From Cinclus cinclus (lineage: Eukaryota > Chordata > Aves > Passeriformes > Cinclidae): a stretch of DNA of 64,000 nt. The translations under genes and the position numbers were made by a program. The DNA lies in the NCBI RefSeq assembly GCF_963662255.1, contig NW_026912159.1, forward strand, positions 1 through 64,000. The letters run 5' to 3'. Shown here piece by piece: positions 48,266 through 61,400 of this stretch; within the stretch, counting starts at the first letter, position 1; each line of letters begins with the position of its first letter. The notes beneath the pieces were generated by a model, which saw only the letters and a list, made by a program, of their open reading frames with translations, did no database searches and was not told the DNA's origin.

Positions 48266-51023
48266 ATGGAGACGGAAAGCTTCTCGGCTACAATCTCGCC
48301 TAGAACAAGTGCGGCTACACATTAAGCTCGCCCGGAACGCCCTGCTGAAACTTGCCTTCTGGCACTCCATTCGCGGGGCAGCCGTCTTTCTTCGGCCACC
48401 TGCCAAGTGGCCCCATATCGCCGCGCTCGTTGCACTCCGCTTGTCAGATTGGCTTCCCGTGGCGCTGATTTCAGCCTGGCCAAATACTAGCGCTGCGGAG
48501 AGCTGTCTCGCAGACAATCATGTTCCAGCATAGAAATTTGTCCTGCAATGTTCCCCCCTCTTTTCCCGCATGGTGTTGCTCTGATGAATGCCTTGAGCAT
48601 GGAACGACTTAAGCCAGCAAGTATTCCTCGCCGGCCACCTCTCGCTGTGCAAGAGGTATGCCGTGGACCCTTTGAACGCTGCCAAGCAAAAAGCAGAGCA
48701 GTGACCATAAAAGCGAGGAGAGAGCATGCACGAAGCACACTAGTTCTGTCTAGTGCTTTCCGTGCAGAGAGGCGGCAAAGCTGAATGCCGTGCCAGAGCT
48801 TCACTTCTCGCTGGAGCACAGGAAGGCAAGAATGAAGAGGCAGAACACAGCCTTGGTTTCAGCAGCCTCCGGGACTGCAAAAGTTCAGCAATAGCTCTGT
48901 CAAAGCAGAACTCGGCTGAGAATGCTCTCGCAGCTTGGGAAAGTTAGGCGCAGCTGTTGACCAGCTCTGCCCGTGGCCACAGGCTGCTTCTTCCACCTTC
49001 ACTGTGGCAGAGCTTTTGCGGAACAGAGACGGCATTCTTCAAGGGCGTGTTCTCCAAGGTGCTGTGAAACAGAGCCTAGCACGCTGTCTCGCTGATCCTG
49101 GCTTTCGGCAAGCAGGCGTGCCAGACCGCTGACATTCTGCACTCTGGCAGCCTAGTTGCCAGCTTTCGGCAGCTGCTGTCCTAGCAAGGAAGCTCAGGGA
49201 GTCAAAGCCAGTGCCGGGCGGCACCTTTCTGCTTTGCCCGCCTAAGCGGCGCCACGCTCCCTCGGATACTGTGTCCTTTCCCTCTGCACTGCGTCTGCCG
49301 AGGTGCTCTGTGCCTCTCGGAGCAGAAGGGCAAAGGACAATGTTTTCCACAGCAGGGTAGAAATGGCATTGCTAGCAGGAAAGCTAGATGCCTTGGAACT
49401 GTCCCCTTAGCCCTTGCCACTCACTTCAGGCTCGTACGCTGAGCAGAACAGCCTGCTGTTCTGAAGCTTCGCTGGCTGCCGTTCGTGCCCAGACGCGATT
49501 TCCTTCCCAAGGAGGCGAAGCGCCGTCTACTTCTCGCAGCGAGCACGCTGCTCCTGGCTTTCGCTTCTGCCGCAACGAGCTCGCTACGAGCACTTTTCTT
49601 CTCAACCCTCTAGACCATTGCGTTCTGCTTTTCTTGTCTCGTGAATGGAGACGGAAAGCTTCTCGGCTACAATCTCGCCTAGAACAAGTGCGGCTACACA
49701 TTAAGCTCGCCCGGAACGCCCTGCTGAAACTCGCCTTCTGGCACCACATTCGCGGGGCAGCCGTCTTTCTTCGGCCACCTGCCAAGTGGCCCCATATCGC
49801 CGCGCTCGTTGCACTCCGCTTGTCAGATTGGTTTCCCGTGGCGCTGATTTCAGCCTGGCCAAATACTAGCGCTGCGGAGAGCTGTCTCGCAGACAATCAT
49901 GTTCCAGCATAGAAATTTGTCCTGCAATGTTCCCCCCTCTTTTCCCGCATGGTGTTGCTCTGATGAATGCCTTGAGCATGGAACGACTTAAGCCAGCAAG
50001 TATTCCTCGCCGGCCACCTCTCGCTGTGCAAGAGGTATGCCGTGGACCCTTTGAACGCTGCCAAGCAAAAAGCAGAGCAGTGACCATAAAAGCGAGGAGA
50101 GAGCATGCACGAAGCACACTAGTTCTGTCTAGTGCTTTCCGTGCAGAGAGGCGGCAAAGCTGAATGCCGTGCCAGAGCTTCACTTCTCGCTGGAGCACAG
50201 GAAGGCAAGAATGAAGAGGCAGAACACAGCCTTGGTTTCAGCAGCCTCCGGGACTGCAAAAGTTCAGCAATAGCTCTGTCAAAGCAGAACTCGGCTGAGA
50301 ATGCTCTCGCAGCTTGGGAAAGTTAGGCGCAGCTGTTGACCAGCTCTGCCCGTGGCCACAGGCTGCTTCTTCCACCTTCACTGTGGCAGAGCTTTTGCGG
50401 AACAGAGACGGCATTCTTCAAGGGCGTGTTCTCCAAGGTGCTGTGAAACAGAGCCTAGCACGCTGTCTCGCTGATCCTGGCTTTCGGCAAGCAGGCGTGC
50501 CAGACCGCTGACATTCTGCACTCTGGCAGCCTAGTTGCCAGCTTTCGGCAGCTGCTGTCCTAGCAAGGAAGCTCAGGGAGTCAAAGCCAGTGCCGGGCGG
50601 CACCTTTCTGCTTTGCCCGCCTAAGCGGCGCCACGCTCCCTCGGATACTGTGTCCTTTCCCTCTGCACTGCGTCTGCCGAGGTGCTCTGTGCCTCTCGGA
50701 GCAGAAGGGCAAAGGACAATGTTTTCCACAGCAGGGTAGAAATGGCATTGCTAGCAGGAAAGCTAGATGCCTTGGAACTGTCCCCTTAGCCCTTGCCACT
50801 CACTTCAGGCTCGTACGCTGAGCAGAACAGCCTGCTGTTCTGAAGCTTCGCTGGCTGCCGTTCGTGCCCAGACGCGATTTCCTTCCCAAGGAGGCGAAGC
50901 GCCGTCTACTTCTCGCAGCGAGCACGCTGCTCCTGGCTTTCGCTTCTGCCGCAACGAGCTCGCTACGAGCACTTTTCTTCTCAACCCTCTAGACCATTGC
51001 GTTCTGCTTTTCTTGTCTCGTGA
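48266..51023 (+). repeat. Copies 36-37, carriers of the +43 G haplotype
   Basis: Both have G at +43, otherwise restricted to copies 6, 10, 12, 13 and 16. Copy 36 has changes at 48366 (C to T, the same site and base as 20786 in copy 16) and 48367 (A to C, private). Copy 37 has 49732 T to C, the same as 20773 in copy 16. This isolated pair sits far from the other +43 G copies. Confidence 0.8.
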
Positions 51024-52402
51024 ATGGAGACGGAAAGCTTCTCGGCTACAATCTCGCCTAGAACAACTGCGGCTACACATTAAGCTCGCCCGGAACGCCC
51101 TGCTGAAACTTGCCTTCTGGCACCACATTCGCGGGGCAGCCGTCTTTCTTCGGCCACCTGCCAAGTGGCCCCATATCGCCGCGCTCGTTGCACTCCGCTT
51201 GTCAGATTGGCTTCCCGTGGCGCTGATTTCAGCCTGGCCAAATACTAGCGCTGCGGAGAGCTGTCTCGCAGACAATCATGTTCCAGCATAGAAATTTGTC
51301 CTGCAATGTTCCCCCCTCTTTTCCCGCATGGTGTTGCTCTGATGAATGCCTGGAGCATGGAACGACTTAAGCCAGCAAGTATTCCTCGCCGGCCACCTCT
51401 CGCTGTGCAAGAGGTATGCCGTGGACCCTTGGAACGCTGCCAAGCAAAAAGCAGAGCAGTGACCATAAAAGCGAGGAGAGAGCATGCACGAAGCACACTA
51501 GTTCTGTCTAGTGCTTTCCGTGCAGAGAGGCGGCAAAGCTGAATGCCGTGCCAGAGCTTCACTTCTCGCTGGAGCACAGGAAGGCAAGAATGAAGAGGCA
51601 GAACACAGCCTTGGTTTCAGCAGCCTCCGGGACTGCAAAAGTTCAGCAATAGCTCTGTCAAAGCAGAACTCGGCTGAGAATGCTCTCGCAGCTTGGGAAA
51701 GTTAGGCGCAGCTGTTGACCAGCTCTGCCCGTGGCCACAGGCTGCTTCTTCCACCTTCACTGTGGCAGAGCTTTTGCGGAACAGAGACGGCATTCTTCAA
51801 GGGCGTGTTCTCCAAGGTGCTGTGAAACAGAGCCTAGCACGCTGTCTCGCTGATCCTGGCTTTCGGCAAGCAGGCGTGCCAGACCGCTGACATTCTGCAC
51901 TCTGGCAGCCTAGTTGCCAGCTTTCGGCAGCTGCTGTCCTAGCAAGGAAGCTCAGGGAGTCAAAGCCAGTGCCGGGCGGCACCTTTCTGCTTTGCCCGCC
52001 TAAGCGGCGCCACGCTCCCTCGGATACTGTGTCCTTTCCCTCTGCACTGCGTCTGCCGAGGTGCTCTCTGCCTCTCGGAGCAGAAGGGCAAAGGACAATG
52101 TTTTCCACAGCAGGGTAGAAATGGCATTGCTAGCAGGAAAGCTAGATGCCTTGGAACTGTCCCCTTAGCCCTTGCCACTCACTTCAGGCTCGTACGCTGA
52201 GCAGAACAGCCTGCTGTTCTGAAGCTTCGCTGGCTGCCGTTCGTGCCCAGACGCGATTTCCTTCCCAAGGAGGCGAAGCGCCGTCTACTTCTCGCAGCGA
52301 GCACGCTGCTCCTGGCTTTCGCTTCTGCCGCAACGAGCTCGCTACGAGCACTTTTCTTCTCAACCCTCTAGACCATTGCGTTCTGCTTTTCTTGTCTCGT
52401 GA
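51024..52402 (+). repeat. Copy 38
   Basis: It combines CCTGGAGC, the +403 G allele (CCCTTGGAACG), C at +1044 and G near +1279. It is the last copy with CCTGGAGC. Confidence 0.85.
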
Positions 52403-55400
52403 ATGGAGACGGAAAGCTTCTCGGCTACAATCTCGCCTAGAACAACTGCGGCTACACATTAAGCTCGCCCGGAACGCCCTGCTGAAACTTGCCTTCTGGC
52501 ACCACATTCGCGGGGCAGCCGTCTTTCTTCGGCCACCTGCCAAGTGGCCCCATATCGCCGCGCTCGTTGCACTCCGCTTGTCAGATTGGTTTCCCGTGGC
52601 GCTGATTTCAGCCTGGCCAAATACTAGCGCTGCGGAGAGCTGTCTCGCAGACAATCATGTTCCAGCATAGAAATTTGTCCTGCAATGTTCCCCCCTCTTT
52701 TCCCGCATGGTGTTGCTCTGATGAATGCCTTGAGCATGGAACGACTTAAGCCAGCAAGTATTCCTCGCCGGCCACCTCTCGCTGTGCAAGAGGTATGCCG
52801 TGGACCCTTTGAACGCTGCCAAGCAAAAAGCAGAGCAGTGACCATAAAAGCGAGGAGAGAGCATGCACGAAGCACACTAGTTCTGTCTAGTGCTTTCCGT
52901 GCAGAGAGGCGGCAAAGCTGAATGCCGTGCCAGAGCTTCACTTCTCGCTGGAGCACAGGAAGGCAAGAATGAAGAGGCAGAACACAGCCTTGGTTTCAGC
53001 AGCCTCCGGGACTGCAAAAGTTCAGCAATAGCTCTGTCAAAGCAGAACTCGGCTGAGAATGCTCTCGCAGCTTGGGAAAGTTAGGCGCAGCTGTTGACCA
53101 GCTCTGCCCGTGGCCACAGGCTGCTTCTTCCACCTTCACTGTGGCAGAGCTTTTGCGGAACAGAGACGGCATTCTTCAAGGGCGTGTTCTCCAAGGTGCT
53201 GTGAAACAGAGCCTAGCACGCTGTCTCGCTGATCCTGGCTTTCGGCAAGCAGGCGTGCCAGACCGCTGACATTCTGCACTCTGGCAGCCTAGTTGCCAGC
53301 TTTCGGCAGCTGCTGTCCTAGCAAGGAAGCTCAGGGAGTCAAAGCCAGTGCCGGGCGGCACCTTTCTGCTTTGCCCGCCTAAGCGGCGCCACGCTCCCTC
53401 GGATACTGTGTCCTTTCCCTCTGCACTGCGTCTGCCGAGGTGCTCTCTGCCTCTCGGAGCAGAAGGGCAAAGGACAATGTTTTCCACAGCAGGGTAGAAA
53501 TGGCATTGCTAGCAGGAAAGCTAGATGCCTTGGAACTGTCCCCTTAGCCCTTGCCACTCACTTCAGGCTCGTACGCTGAGCAGAACAGCCTGCTGTTCTG
53601 AAGCTTCGCTGGCTGCCGTTCGTGCCCAGACGCGATTTCCTTCCCAAGGAGGCGAAGCGCCGTCTACTTCTCGCAGCGAGCACGCTGCTCCTGGCTTTCG
53701 CTTCTGCCGCAACGAGCTCGCTACGAGCACTTTTCTTCTCAACCCTCTAGACCATTGCGTTCTGCTTTTCTTGTCTCGTGAATGGAGACGGAAAGCTTCT
53801 CGGCTACAATCTCGCCTAGAACAACTGCGGCTACACATTAAGCTCGCCCGGAACGCCCTGCTGAAACTTGCCTTCTGGCACCACATTCGCGGGGCAGCCG
53901 TCTTTCTTCGGCCACCTGCCAAGTGGCCCCATATCGCCGCGCTCGTTGCACTCCGCTTGTCAGATTGGTTTCCCGTGGCGCTGATTTCAGCCTGGCCAAA
54001 TACTAGCGCTGCGGAGAGCTGTCTCGCAGACAATCATGTTCCAGCATAGAAATTTGTCCTGCAATGTTCCCCCCTCTTTTCCCGCATGGTGTTGCTCTGA
54101 TGAATGCCTTGAGCATGGAACGACTTAAGCCAGCAAGTATTCCTCGCCGGCCACCTCTCGCTGTGCAAGAGGTATGCCGTGGACCCTTGGAACGCTGCCA
54201 AGCAAAAAGCAGAGCAGTGACCATAAAAGCGAGGAGAGAGCATGCACGAAGCACACTAGTTCTGTCTAGTGCTTTCCGTGCAGAGAGGCGGCAAAGCTGA
54301 ATGCCGTGCCAGAGCTTCACTTCTCGCTGGAGCACAGGAAGGCAAGAATGAAGAGGCAGAACACAGCCTTGGTTTCAGCAGCCTCCGGGACTGCAAAAGT
54401 TCAGCAATAGCTCTGTCAAAGCAGAACTCGGCTGAGAATGCTCTCGCAGCTTGGGAAAGTTAGGCGCAGCTGTTGACCAGCTCTGCCCGTGGCCACAGGC
54501 TGCTTCTTCCACCTTCACTGTGGCAGAGCTTTTGCGGAACAGAGACGGCATTCTTCAAGGGCGTGTTCTCCAAGGTGCTGTGAAACAGAGCCTAGCACGC
54601 TGTCTCGCTGATCCTGGCTTTCGGCAAGCAGGCGTGCCAGACCGCTGACATTCTGCACTCTGGCAGCCTAGTTGCCAGCTTTCGGCGGCTGCTGTCCTAG
54701 CAAGGAAGCTCAGGGAGTCAAAGCCAGTGCCGGGCGGCACCTTTCTGCTTTGCCCGCCTAAGCGGCGCCACGCTCCCTCGGATACTGTGTCCTTTCCCTC
54801 TGCACTGCGTCTGCCGAGGTGCTCTCTGCCTCTCGGAGCAGAAGGGCAAAGGACAATGTTTTCCACAGCAGGGTAGAAATGGCATTGCTAGCAGGAAAGC
54901 TAGATGCCTTGGAACTGTCCCCTTAGCCCTTGCCACTCACTTCAGGCTCGTACGCTGAGCAGAACAGCCTGCTGTTCTGAAGCTTCGCTGGCTGCCGTTC
55001 GTGCCCAGACGCGATTTCCTTCCCAAGGAGGCGAAGCGCCGTCTACTTCTCGCAGCGAGCACGCTGCTCCTGGCTTTCGCTTCTGCCGCAACGAGCTCGC
55101 TACGAGCACTTTTCTTCTCAACCCTCTAGACCATTGCGTTCTGCTTTTCTTGTCTCGTGAATGGAGACGGAAAGCTTCTCGGCTACAATCTCGCCTAGAA
55201 CAACTGCGGCTACACATTAAGCTCGCCCGGAACGCCCTGCTGAAACTTGCCTTCTGGCACCACATTCGCGGGGCAGCCGTCTTTCTTCGGCCACCTGCCA
55301 AGTGGCCCCATATCGCCGCGCTCGTTGCACTCCGCTTGTCAGATTGGCTTCCCGTGGCGCTGATTTCAGCCTGGCCAAATACTAGCGCTGCGGAGAGCTG

Positions 55401-58400
55401 TCTCGCAGACAATCATGTTCCAGCATAGAAATTTGTCCTGCAATGTTCCCCCCTCTTTTCCCGCATGGTGTTGCTCTGATGAATGCCTTGAGCATGGAAC
55501 GACTTAAGCCAGCAAGTATTCCTCGCCGGCCACCTCTCGCTGTGCAAGAGGTATGCCGTGGACCCTTGGAACGCTGCCAAGCAAAAAGCAGAGCAGTGAC
55601 CATAAAAGCGAGGAGAGAGCATGCACGAAGCACACTAGTTCTGTCTAGTGCTTTCCGTGCAGAGAGGCGGCAAAGCTGAATGCCGTGCCAGAGCTTCACT
55701 TCTCGCTGGAGCACAGGAAGGCAAGAATGAAGAGGCAGAACACAGCCTTGGTTTCAGCAGCCTCCGGGACTGCAAAAGTTCAGCAATAGCTCTGTCAAAG
55801 CAGAACTCGGCTGAGAATGCTCTCGCAGCTTGGGAAAGTTAGGCGCAGCTGTTGACCAGCTCTGCCCGTGGCCACAGGCTGCTTCTTCCACCTTCACTGT
55901 GGCAGAGCTTTTGCGGAACAGAGACGGCATTCTTCAAGGGCGTGTTCTCCAAGGTGCTGTGAAACAGAGCCTAGCACGCTGTCTCGCTGATCCTGGCTTT
56001 CGGCAAGCAGGCGTGCCAGACCGCTGACATTCTGCACTCTGGCAGCCTAGTTGCCAGCTTTCGGCAGCTGCTGTCCTAGCAAGGAAGCTCAGGGAGTCAA
56101 AGCCAGTGCCGGGCGGCACCTTTCTGCTTTGCCCGCCTAAGCGGCGCCACGCTCCCTCGGATACTGTGTCCTTTCCCTCTGCACTGCGTCTGCCGAGGTG
56201 CTCTCTGCCTCTCGGAGCAGAAGGGCAAAGGACAATGTTTTCCACAGCAGGGTAGAAATGGCATTGCTAGCAGGAAAGCTAGATGCCTTGGAACTGTCCC
56301 CTTAGCCCTTGCCACTCACTTCAGGCTCGTACGCTGAGCAGAACAGCCTGCTGTTCTGAAGCTTCGCTGGCTGCCGTTCGTGCCCAGACGCGATTTCCTT
56401 CCCAAGGAGGCGAAGCGCCGTCTACTTCTCGCAGCGAGCACGCTGCTCCTGGCTTTCGCTTCTGCCGCAACGAGCTCGCTACGAGCACTTTTCTTCTCAA
56501 CCCTCTAGACCATTGCGTTCTGCTTTTCTTGTCTCGTGAATGGAGACGGAAAGCTTCTCGGCTACAATCTCGCCTAGAACAACTGCGGCTACACATTAAG
56601 CTCGCCCGGAACGCCCTGCTGAAACTTGCCTTCTGGCACCACATTCGCGGGGCAGCCATCTTTCTTCGGCCACCTGCCAAGTGGCCCCATATCGCCGCGC
56701 TCGTTGCACTCCGCTTGTCAGATTGGCTTCCCGTGGCGCTGATTTCAGCCTGGCCAAATACTAGCGCTGCGGAGAGCTGTCTCGCAGACAATCATGTTCC
56801 AGCATAGAAATTTGTCCTGCAATGTTCCCCCCTCTTTTCCCGCATGGTGTTGCTCTGATGAATGCCTTGAGCATGGAACGACTTAAGCCAGCAAGTATTC
56901 CTCGCCGGCCACCTCTCGCTGTGCAAGAGGTATGCCGTGGACCCTTGGAACGCTGCCAAGCAAAAAGCAGAGCAGTGACCATAAAAGCGAGGAGAGAGCA
57001 TGCACGAAGCACACTAGTTCTGTCTAGTGCTTTCCGTGCAGAGAGGCGGCAAAGCTGAATGCCGTGCCAGAGCTTCACTTCTCGCTGGAGCACAGGAAGG
57101 CAAGAATGAAGAGGCAGAACACAGCCTTGGTTTCAGCAGCCTCCGGGACTGCAAAAGTTCAGCAATAGCTCTGTCAAAGCAGAACTCGGCTGAGAATGCT
57201 CTCGCAGCTTGGGAAAGTTAGGCGCAGCTGTTGACCAGCTCTGCCCGTGGCCACAGGCTGCTTCTTCCACCTTCACTGTGGCAGAGCTTTTGCGGAACAG
57301 AGACGGCATTCTTCAAGGGCGTGTTCTCCAAGGTGCTGTGAAACAGAGCCTAGCACGCTGTCTCGCTGATCCTGGCTTTCGGCAAGCAGGCGTGCCAGAC
57401 CGCTGACATTCTGCACTCTGGCAGCCTAGTTGCCAGCTTTCGGCGGCTGCTGTCCTAGCAAGGAAGCTCAGGGAGTCAAAGCCAGTGCCGGGCGGCACCT
57501 TTCTGCTTTGCCCGCCTAAGCGGCGCCACGCTCCCTCGGATACTGTGTCCTTTCCCTCTGCACTGCGTCTGCCGAGGTGCTCTCTGCCTCTCGGAGCAGA
57601 AGGGCAAAGGACAATGTTTTCCACAGCAGGGTAGAAATGGCATTGCTAGCAGGAAAGCTAGATGCCTTGGAACTGTCCCCTTAGCCCTTGCCACTCACTT
57701 CAGGCTCGTACGCTGAGCAGAACAGCCTGCTGTTCTGAAGCTTCGCTGGCTGCCGTTCGTGCCCAGACGCGATTTCCTTCCCAAGGAGGCGAAGCGCCGT
57801 CTACTTCTCGCAGCGAGCACGCTGCTCCTGGCTTTCGCTTCTGCCGCAACGAGCTCGCTACGAGCACTTTTCTTCTCAACCCTCTAGACCATTGCGTTCT
57901 GCTTTTCTTGTCTCGTGAATGGAGACGGAAAGCTTCTCGGCTACAATCTCGCCTAGAACAACTGCGGCTACACATTAAGCTCGCCCGGAACGCCCTGCTG
58001 AAACTTGCCTTCTGGCACCACATTCGCGGGGCAGCCATCTTTCTTCGGCCACCTGCCAAGTGGCCCCATATCGCCGCGCTCGTTGCACTCCGCTTGTCAG
58101 ATTGGCTTCCCGTGGCGCTGATTTCAGCCTGGCCAAATACTAGCGCTGCGGAGAGCTGTCTCGCAGACAATCATGTTCCAGCATAGAAATTTGTCCTGCA
58201 ATGTTCCCCCCTCTTTTCCCGCATGGTGTTGCTCTGATGAATGCCTTGAGCATGGAACGACTTAAGCCAGCAAGTATTCCTCGCCGGCCACCTCTCGCTG
58301 TGCAAGAGGTATGCCGTGGACCCTTTGAACGCTGCCAAGCAAAAAGCAGAGCAGTGACCATAAAAGCGAGGAGAGAGCATGCACGAAGCACACTAGTTCT

Positions 58401-61400
58401 GTCTAGTGCTTTCCGTGCAGAGAGGCGGCAAAGCTGAATGCCGTGCCAGAGCTTCACTTCTCGCTGGAGCACAGGAAGGCAAGAATGAAGAGGCAGAACA
58501 CAGCCTTGGTTTCAGCAGCCTCCGGGACTGCAAAAGTTCAGCAATAGCTCTGTCAAAGCAGAACTCGGCTGAGAATGCTCTCGCAGCTTGGGAAAGTTAG
58601 GCGCAGCTGTTGACCAGCTCTGCCCGTGGCCACAGGCTGCTTCTTCCACCTTCACTGTGGCAGAGCTTTTGCGGAACAGAGACGGCATTCTTCAAGGGCG
58701 TGTTCTCCAAGGTGCTGTGAAACAGAGCCTAGCACGCTGTCTCGCTGATCCTGGCTTTCGGCAAGCAGGCGTGCCAGACCGCTGACATTCTGCACTCTGG
58801 CAGCCTAGTTGCCAGCTTTCGGCAGCTGCTGTCCTAGCAAGGAAGCTCAGGGAGTCAAAGCCAGTGCCGGGCGGCACCTTTCTGCTTTGCCCGCCTAAGC
58901 GGCGCCACGCTCCCTCGGATACTGTGTCCTTTCCCTCTGCACTGCGTCTGCCGAGGTGCTCTGTGCCTCTTGGAGCAGAAGGGCAAAGGACAATGTTTTC
59001 CACAGCAGGGTAGAAATGGCATTGCTAGCAGGAAAGCTAGATGCCTTGGAACTGTCCCCTTAGCCCTTGCCACTCACTTCAGGCTCGTACGCTGAGCAGA
59101 ACAGCCTGCTGTTCTGAAGCTTCGCTGGCTGCCGTTCGTGCCCAGACGCGATTTCCTTCCCAAGGAGGCGAAGCGCCGTCTACTTCTCGCAGCGAGCACG
59201 CTGCTCCTGGCTTTCGCTTCTGCCGCAACGAGCTCGCTACGAGCACTTTTCTTCTCAACCCTCTAGACCATTGCGTTCTGCTTTTCTTGTCTCGTGAATG
59301 GAGACGGAAAGCTTCTCGGCTACAATCTCGCCTAGAACAACTGCGGCTACACATTAAGCTCGCCCGGAACGCCCTGCTGAAACTTGCCTTCTGGCACCAC
59401 ATTCGCGGGGCAGCCGTCTTTCTTCGGCCACCTGCCAAGTGGCCCCATATCGCCGCGCTCGTTGCACTCCGCTTGTCAGATTGGTTTCCCGTGGCGCTGA
59501 TTTCAGCCTGGCCAAATACTAGCGCTGCGGAGAGCTGTCTCGCAGACAATCATGTTCCAGCATAGAAATTTGTCCTGCAATGTTCCCCCCTCTTTTCCCG
59601 CATGGTGTTGCTCTGATGAATGCCTTGAGCATGGAACGACTTAAGCCAGCAAGTATTCCTCGCCGGCCACCTCTCGCTGTGCAAGAGGTATGCCGTGGAC
59701 CCTTTGAACGCTGCCAAGCAAAAAGCAGAGCAGTGACCATAAAAGCGAGGAGAGAGCATGCACGAAGCACACTAGTTCTGTCTAGTGCTTTCCGTGCAGA
59801 GAGGCGGCAAAGCTGAATGCCGTGCCAGAGCTTCACTTCTCGCTGGAGCACAGGAAGGCAAGAATGAAGAGGCAGAACACAGCCTTGGTTTCAGCAGCCT
59901 CCGGGACTGCAAAAGTTCAGCAATAGCTCTGTCAAAGCAGAACTCGGCTGAGAATGCTCTCGCAGCTTGGGAAAGTTAGGCGCAGCTGTTGACCAGCTCT
60001 GCCCGTGGCCACAGGCTGCTTCTTCCACCTTCACTGTGGCAGAGCTTTTGCGGAACAGAGACGGCATTCTTCAAGGGCGTGTTCTCCAAGGTGCTGTGAA
60101 ACAGAGCCTAGCACGCTGTCTCGCTGATCCTGGCTTTCGGCAAGCAGGCGTGCCAGACCGCTGACATTCTGCACTCTGGCAGCCTAGTTGCCAGCTTTCG
60201 GCAGCTGCTGTCCTAGCAAGGAAGCTCAGGGAGTCAAAGCCAGTGCCGGGCGGCACCTTTCTGCTTTGCCCGCCTAAGCGGCGCCACGCTCCCTCGGATA
60301 CTGTGTCCTTTCCCTCTGCACTGCGTCTGCCGAGGTGCTCTCTGCCTCTCGGAGCAGAAGGGCAAAGGACAATGTTTTCCACAGCAGGGTAGAAATGGCA
60401 TTGCTAGCAGGAAAGCTAGATGCCTTGGAACTGTCCCCTTAGCCCTTGCCACTCACTTCAGGCTCGTACGCTGAGCAGAACAGCCTGCTGTTCTGAAGCT
60501 TCGCTGGCTGCCGTTCGTGCCCAGACGCGATTTCCTTCCCAAGGAGGCGAAGCGCCGTCTACTTCTCGCAGCGAGCACGCTGCTCCTGGCTTTCGCTTCT
60601 GCCGCAACGAGCTCGCTACGAGCACTTTTCTTCTCAACCCTCTAGACCATTGCGTTCTGCTTTTCTTGTCTCGTGAATGGAGACGGAAAGCTTCTCGGCT
60701 ACAATCTCGCCTAGAACAACTGCGGCTACACATTAAGCTCGCCCGGAACGCCCTGCTGAAACTTGCCTTCTGGCACCACATTCGCGGGGCAGCCGTCTTT
60801 CTTCGGCCACCTGCCAAGTGGCCCCATATCGCCGCGCTCGTTGCACTCCGCTTGTCAGATTGGTTTCCCGTGGCGCTGATTTCAGCCTGGCCAAATACTA
60901 GCGCTGCGGAGAGCTGTCTCGCAGACAATCATGTTCCAGCATAGAAATTTGTCCTGCAATGTTCCCCCCTCTTTTCCCGCATGGTGTTGCTCTGATGAAT
61001 GCCTTGAGCATGGAACGACTTAAGCCAGCAAGTATTCCTCGCCGGCCACCTCTCGCTGTGCAAGAGGTATGCCGTGGACCCTTGGAACGCTGCCAAGCAA
61101 AAAGCAGAGCAGTGACCATAAAAGCGAGGAGAGAGCATGCACGAAGCACACTAGTTCTGTCTAGTGCTTTCCGTGCAGAGAGGCGGCAAAGCTGAATGCC
61201 GTGCCAGAGCTTCACTTCTCGCTGGAGCACAGGAAGGCAAGAATGAAGAGGCAGAACACAGCCTTGGTTTCAGCAGCCTCCGGGACTGCAAAAGTTCAGC
61301 AATAGCTCTGTCAAAGCAGAACTCGGCTGAGAATGCTCTCGCAGCTTGGGAAAGTTAGGCGCAGCTGTTGACCAGCTCTGCCCGTGGCCACAGGCTGCTT

